Origin: Gammaproteobacteria bacterium | Lineage (GTDB): Bacteria; Pseudomonadota; Gammaproteobacteria; Eutrophobiales; Eutrophobiaceae | NCBI GenBank assembly: GCA_016193395.1 | Contig: JACPSH010000004.1 | Coordinates: 70,549-128,059, forward strand | Length of the DNA stretch: 57,511 nucleotides | Reading direction: 5' to 3' | Shown: positions 54,818 to 57,511 of the stretch, one piece after another | Layout: every line of letters starts with the position of its first letter | Position numbering within the stretch: the first letter of the stretch is position 1 | The notes under the pieces: generated by a model | The model's database searches: none | The model's input: only the letters and a program-made list of their open reading frames with translations | Told to the model about the DNA's origin: nothing | Program-made: the position numbers and the translations under genes

Positions 54818-55114
54818 ATGCGCACGAAGCAGCCCGCAGTCTATATCCTCGCCAGCAAGCGCAACGGCACGCTCTACGTCGGCGTGACGTCCAACCTGCC
54901 CAAACGGATCTGGGAACACAGAAACAACGTTGTGAGGGGATTCACTAATCGCTACCACGTGCACAGGCTGGTGCATTTCGAGATGTGCGAGTGGATGGAA
55001 GGCGCAATTGCACGCGAGAAACAGATCAAGAACTGGCCGCGAAAGCGCAAATTGCAGTTGATTGAATCCCTGAACCCCCGCTGGCTGGATCTGTGGGAGG
55101 AAATTATTTGCTGA
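54818..55114 (+). CDS. GIY-YIG nuclease superfamily protein
   Basis: 98-residue protein consisting only of a GIY-YIG domain. AVYILASKRNGTLYVGVTSNL holds the two-stranded signature (VYI...YVG), then the conserved Arg/His of LPKRIWEHRNN and Glu/Lys region EGAIAREKQIKNWPRKRK. It is like the small stand-alone YhbQ-type group, whose biological role is unsettled. It is bracketed by T repeats on both sides, so involvement in their mobility or maintenance is conceivable, but I have no direct evidence. Confidence 0.88.
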   Translation: MRTKQPAVYILASKRNGTLYVGVTSNLPKRIWEHRNNVVRGFTNRYHVHRLVHFEMCEWMEGAIAREKQIKNWPRKRKLQLIESLNPRWLDLWEEIIC

Positions 55115-55149
55115 GTGCGCGTATTGGCGCGGCTGATGCGTCCCCAGGA

Positions 55150-55382
55150 CTGGATTCCGGAAGCGGCCTGCGGCCGTTCCGGAATGACGCTGTTGAGGGG
55201 CGTCATTCCGGACCGAATCCGGCGCAGCCGGATGCATGGCGGGAACGCCTCCTCGCCGTCGTTCCGGACTTTGCGGAGCAAACGTCCGGAATCCAGGGAC
55301 GTTGCGCAAGAGCGGGGCCATGGTGCTGCAAAGTACCTCAGGACTGGATTCCGGAAGCGGCCTGCGGCCGTTCCGGAATGAC
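55150..55382. repeat. Repeat family T, three units
   Basis: Inverted unit 55150-55188, a longer forward composite 55202-55296 and inverted unit 55344-55382. The first and third are identical over about 43 bases (AGGACTGGATTCCGGAAGCG and the following CGGCCTGCGGCCGTTCCGGA to ATGACG), suggesting recent duplication or gene conversion. No gene in 55115-55413. Confidence 0.85.
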
Positions 55383-55413
55383 GATTTACCATCCCCTGCG
55401 GTAAAATCATCCC

Positions 55414-55668
55414 ATGCCTACCTACGACTACCGCTGTGACGACAACGGCCGCACCCTCGAAGTGCGTCATTCCATGAGCACCCGGCTGCGGACCTGGGGC
55501 GAGCTGTGCGAGCGGCTCGACATCACGCCCGGCGAAACGCCGAAGCATGCGCCGGTACGGAAGATCATCACCGGCAGCAGCGTGATGAAGAGCGAGAACC
55601 TCGGCTCTGGCGAAGCGCCGCCCTGTCAGTCCGGTCCGTGCTGTGGCGGCGGCATGTGCGAGATGTAG
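55414..55668 (+). CDS. FmdB-like zinc ribbon protein, degenerate
   Basis: 84-residue protein beginning MPTYDYRCDDNGRTLEVRHSM, which matches the FmdB regulatory-protein start (MPxYEYRCxxCG). The second Cys of the first pair is Asn and the second CxxC knuckle is absent. The C-terminus has a different Cys cluster, PCQSGPCCGGGMCEM. Metal binding may persist through these. Function unknown. It has no obvious ribosome-binding site and lies between T repeats. Confidence 0.75.
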   Translation: MPTYDYRCDDNGRTLEVRHSMSTRLRTWGELCERLDITPGETPKHAPVRKIITGSSVMKSENLGSGEAPPCQSGPCCGGGMCEM

Positions 55669-55732
55669 GCGCAAGGAATCGCCAGACCCGTCACTCCGGC
55701 CGGCCCGGGATCGATACCAAGCGAACACAAGG

Positions 55733-55794
55733 CTGGATTCCAGACAAGGGCGCAGCCTGCCCCGGACTCGATCCGGCGGCGCTTCCGGAATGAC
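55733..55794 (-). repeat. Repeat family T, single inverted unit
   Basis: CTGGATTCC... to CCGGAATGAC (55785-55794). The ATG in its terminal GGAATGAC is the start codon of the following gene. Remains of another decayed unit (GTCACTCCGGCC) are seen near 55690. Confidence 0.75.
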
Positions 55795-57058
55795 GTACGT
55801 GAGGCATGTGTTCCTGTTCAGTCTCCTGCCGGTTCTGTTAGTCCCGCTCAGCGCCGAACCCGACACGAAATCGCCCGACGCCCCGCCGCCCGAGTCCGCG
55901 CCTGCCACCGGCCCGTACACCGAACTCTCGAACTCCATCGCCGCGTATGAACGCGTAGTGGGGCGCATCCAGTCCGAAAGCGGCGCATTCGATGCGCGGC
56001 TGGTCGAGCCGCTGACCAGCATCGGCATGACGCAGATGGTCGCCGGCGATCACGCCGCCGCCGCGCGGTCCTTCGAGCGCGCCCAGCACATCACGCGGGT
56101 GACCGAGGGCCTGTACAGCATGTCGCAGGTGCCGCTCATCGAACTCCAGATCGAAAACAACACCGCCTGGGACAAGACCGAAGAGCTGGATCGCAACTAC
56201 CAGCAGCTCTATTGGGTATTCCGCCGCAACCACGGGCCGGAGGACCTGGCCCTGGTCGGGATCATCGAGAAGATCGCGAGCCGTCGCCTGAGCGCCTTCC
56301 ATGCCGCCCCAGTCTCCCGCTACCTCGGCCAGGCGCTGCACGCGGACATCCTCTACGACAGCGCGATCGGGATCCTGCAAAAGCATCCGGAGGAGCGCGC
56401 AACGCTCAGCCGCGCGTTCTACCGCCAGGCGCTCGCGAATTACTTTATCGCGAGCACGGCGGACGACACATCGCAATCGCTCTACGACCTGCGCAGGGCC
56501 ATGGCGGAAGCCGGACGCGGCCCTTACGACGTCGATGGCTTCGAGGCCAGGGGCGAGATGTTTCGCGACAGCTATTTCAAGGGCACGGTGACCCTGGATC
56601 GGCTGGTCAATCTTGCCGCGGAGGACCCGCGGAACTACGTCGCGCGCGCCGAGGCGCTGCTGTTTGCCGGCGACTATTTTTTCACCTTCCGCCGCAACTG
56701 GGACGCGATGCGGCGTTACGAGGAAGCCTGGAAATTATTGCAGGAGAACAATGCGCGTCCGGAAGAAGTGCAGCGACTGTTCGGTGAGCCACGGCGCATC
56801 GAGCCAATCGAAATCCCCGGGGAAGAACAGCCGCCGCCGAATGAACGCAAACATTGGGTCGATGCGAGCTTCGATGTCTCCGACAGCGGCTGGCCGGAGA
56901 ACATCCGCATCATCGCCACTCACCCGGAAAACGACGAAGCACTCGCCACTCAGGGCCGGCTCGCCGTGGCCGGCGTCCGCCACCGCCCACGCTTCGAGAA
57001 CGGTCGGCCGGTGGTAGCGCGCGATGTTTCGATACGGTACGTATTCAAGAATTACTGA
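55790..57058 (+). CDS. Secreted TPR protein with TonB-like C-terminus
   Basis: 422 residues. A signal peptide (VRHVFLFSLLPVLLVPLSA) is followed by a Pro-rich linker and a mostly helical region with TPR-like repeats, for example GDHAAAARSFERAQHITRV and NWDAMRRYEEAWKLLQEN. The C-terminal 80 residues (WVDASFDVSDSGWPENIRI, RHRPRFENGRPVVARD) resemble the TonB C-terminal domain, lacking a membrane anchor other than the signal. Function not known. The start at 55790 is the ATG of repeat T. No other nearby ATG in frame gives a signal peptide. Confidence 0.75.
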   Translation: MTYVRHVFLFSLLPVLLVPLSAEPDTKSPDAPPPESAPATGPYTELSNSIAAYERVVGRIQSESGAFDARLVEPLTSIGMTQMVAGDHAAAARSFERAQHITRVTEGLYSMSQVPLIELQIENNTAWDKTEELDRNYQQLYWVFRRNHGPEDLALVGIIEKIASRRLSAFHAAPVSRYLGQALHADILYDSAIGILQKHPEERATLSRAFYRQALANYFIASTADDTSQSLYDLRRAMAEAGRGPYDVDGFEARGEMFRDSYFKGTVTLDRLVNLAAEDPRNYVARAEALLFAGDYFFTFRRNWDAMRRYEEAWKLLQENNARPEEVQRLFGEPRRIEPIEIPGEEQPPPNERKHWVDASFDVSDSGWPENIRIIATHPENDEALATQGRLAVAGVRHRPRFENGRPVVARDVSIRYVFKNY

Positions 57059-57100
57059 CTGTCTTCGTCACCCCGGAAGCAGCGAAGGCCTTCCACACTC

Positions 57101-57139
57101 GTCACGCCGGACAACGCCATTCACCGTGTCCGGCATGAC
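57101..57139. terminator. Hairpin between convergent genes
   Basis: GTCACGCCGGACA (57101-57113) and TGTCCGGCATGAC (57127-57139) pair over 13 positions with one mismatch, followed by GGAAAAA. Located between the convergent TPR-protein and MazF genes. It is probably a decayed T unit that could terminate transcription. Confidence 0.5.
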
Positions 57140-57166
57140 GGAAAAACATAATCGTCCACCGGGGAA

Positions 57167-57508
57167 TCACAACAAGCCCATGACCGCCAGCAGCGATTGC
57201 TCGACGGCAGCCATTTCGGCCGCAGTCAGGCGAGTGAGCGGGCCCTCACTTAAGCGGGCGCGATCCAACGCCCGCGGCTGATCCACGAGGACCTGCGAGT
57301 CCTTCAGCAAACGGTCGCGCGCCGGGACCGTGATCCGCCACTTCGTCAGGCGACTGTGGAGCTGGCTGCTCAGCGGCAGCACGATCACCATCGGTGTACC
57401 CGCGGCGAGCAGTTCATCCGCCTGGATGACCAGCACGGGCCGGATCTTGCCGATTTCATTGCCCCGCGGCGGATTGAGGTTCGCAACCCAGACCTCGCCG
57501 CGCCGCAT
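57167..57508 (-). CDS. MazF/PemK-type toxin
   Basis: 113-residue protein of the PemK/MazF endoribonuclease family. MRRGEVWVANLNPPRGNEIG and KIRPVLVIQADELL contain the conserved Gly-Glu-x-Trp and Arg-Pro-x-Leu/Val motifs. Later come VIVLPLSSQLHSR and the DQPRALDRARL segment typical of the family. It would cleave mRNA or rRNA when free of antitoxin. The coding region reaches the window edge, and an adjacent GTG (57509-57511) could also start it. The antitoxin gene, expected upstream, is outside the window. Confidence 0.88.
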   Translation of the reverse strand: MRRGEVWVANLNPPRGNEIGKIRPVLVIQADELLAAGTPMVIVLPLSSQLHSRLTKWRITVPARDRLLKDSQVLVDQPRALDRARLSEGPLTRLTAAEMAAVEQSLLAVMGLL

Positions 57509-57511
57509 CAC

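Noticed and set aside
50063-55794. CRISPR array
   Set aside because: Repeat T units are irregularly spaced, in both orientations and internally palindromic, with genes between them; no cas gene in the window.

Overview
The window is a GC-rich stretch of a gammaproteobacterial chromosome that contains the replication-origin neighbourhood. The evidence is the rpmH-rnpA-yidD-yidC-mnmE block facing away from dnaA-dnaN-recF-gyrB, a very AT-rich dnaA-dnaN gap with an exact DnaA box, and two parS-like sites inside recF. HisI and HisE are separate proteins, the bio cluster is B-F-C-D, and the respiratory oxidase is an aa3-type enzyme whose subunit II carries a cytochrome c domain. These traits and the protein sequences suit a free-living aerobic gammaproteobacterium, but I cannot place it to order.

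Layout. 0-7 kb: polA, hisA-F-I-E and tatABC, with a probable Tat-exported lipoprotein hydrolase directly after tatC. 8-12 kb: a membrane-anchored C13 (legumain-type) peptidase whose 3' end overlaps that hydrolase tail to tail, a rhodanese, ilvE and a small CHCC zinc protein. 12-21.5 kb: a surface polysaccharide/LPS island (ELM1-like protein, four or five glycosyltransferases, sulfotransferase, WecB epimerase, O-antigen ligase). Part of it is fused by 4-base overlaps to the mnmE end of the ribosomal/membrane-insertion operon. 21.5-31.5 kb: origin region. 31.5-36 kb: comF and the biotin operon. 36-45 kb: a complete cytochrome c oxidase structural and assembly operon with haem A synthesis. 45-48.6 kb: rpoH and ftsX-ftsE-ftsY. 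48.6-57.5 kb: an active/inactive M16 peptidase pair, rsmD, coaD, gamma-glutamyltransferase, a GIY-YIG protein, an FmdB-like protein, a TPR/TonB-like secreted protein and a MazF-type toxin.

The most unusual content is not protein coding. Three families of imperfectly palindromic intergenic repeats run through the window. Family R (39-207, 5790-5943, 13793-14012, plus a deleted remnant at 5299-5339) folds into two hairpins whose arms differ between copies but keep pairing. Family S (3087-3181, 18166-18296) behaves the same way. Family T, built on GTCATTCCGG...CCGGAATCCAG, occurs over a dozen times, mostly at 50-56 kb, and its terminus appears to supply the start codon of two secreted proteins. 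R copies supply the stop codons of hisI, one glycosyltransferase and the sulfotransferase. Regulatory sites include a near-perfect CIRCE operator upstream of rpoH and a consensus promoter for rpmH-rnpA. Many genes overlap by NTGA, and initiation at GTG, TTG and, for rsmD, apparently CTG is common.
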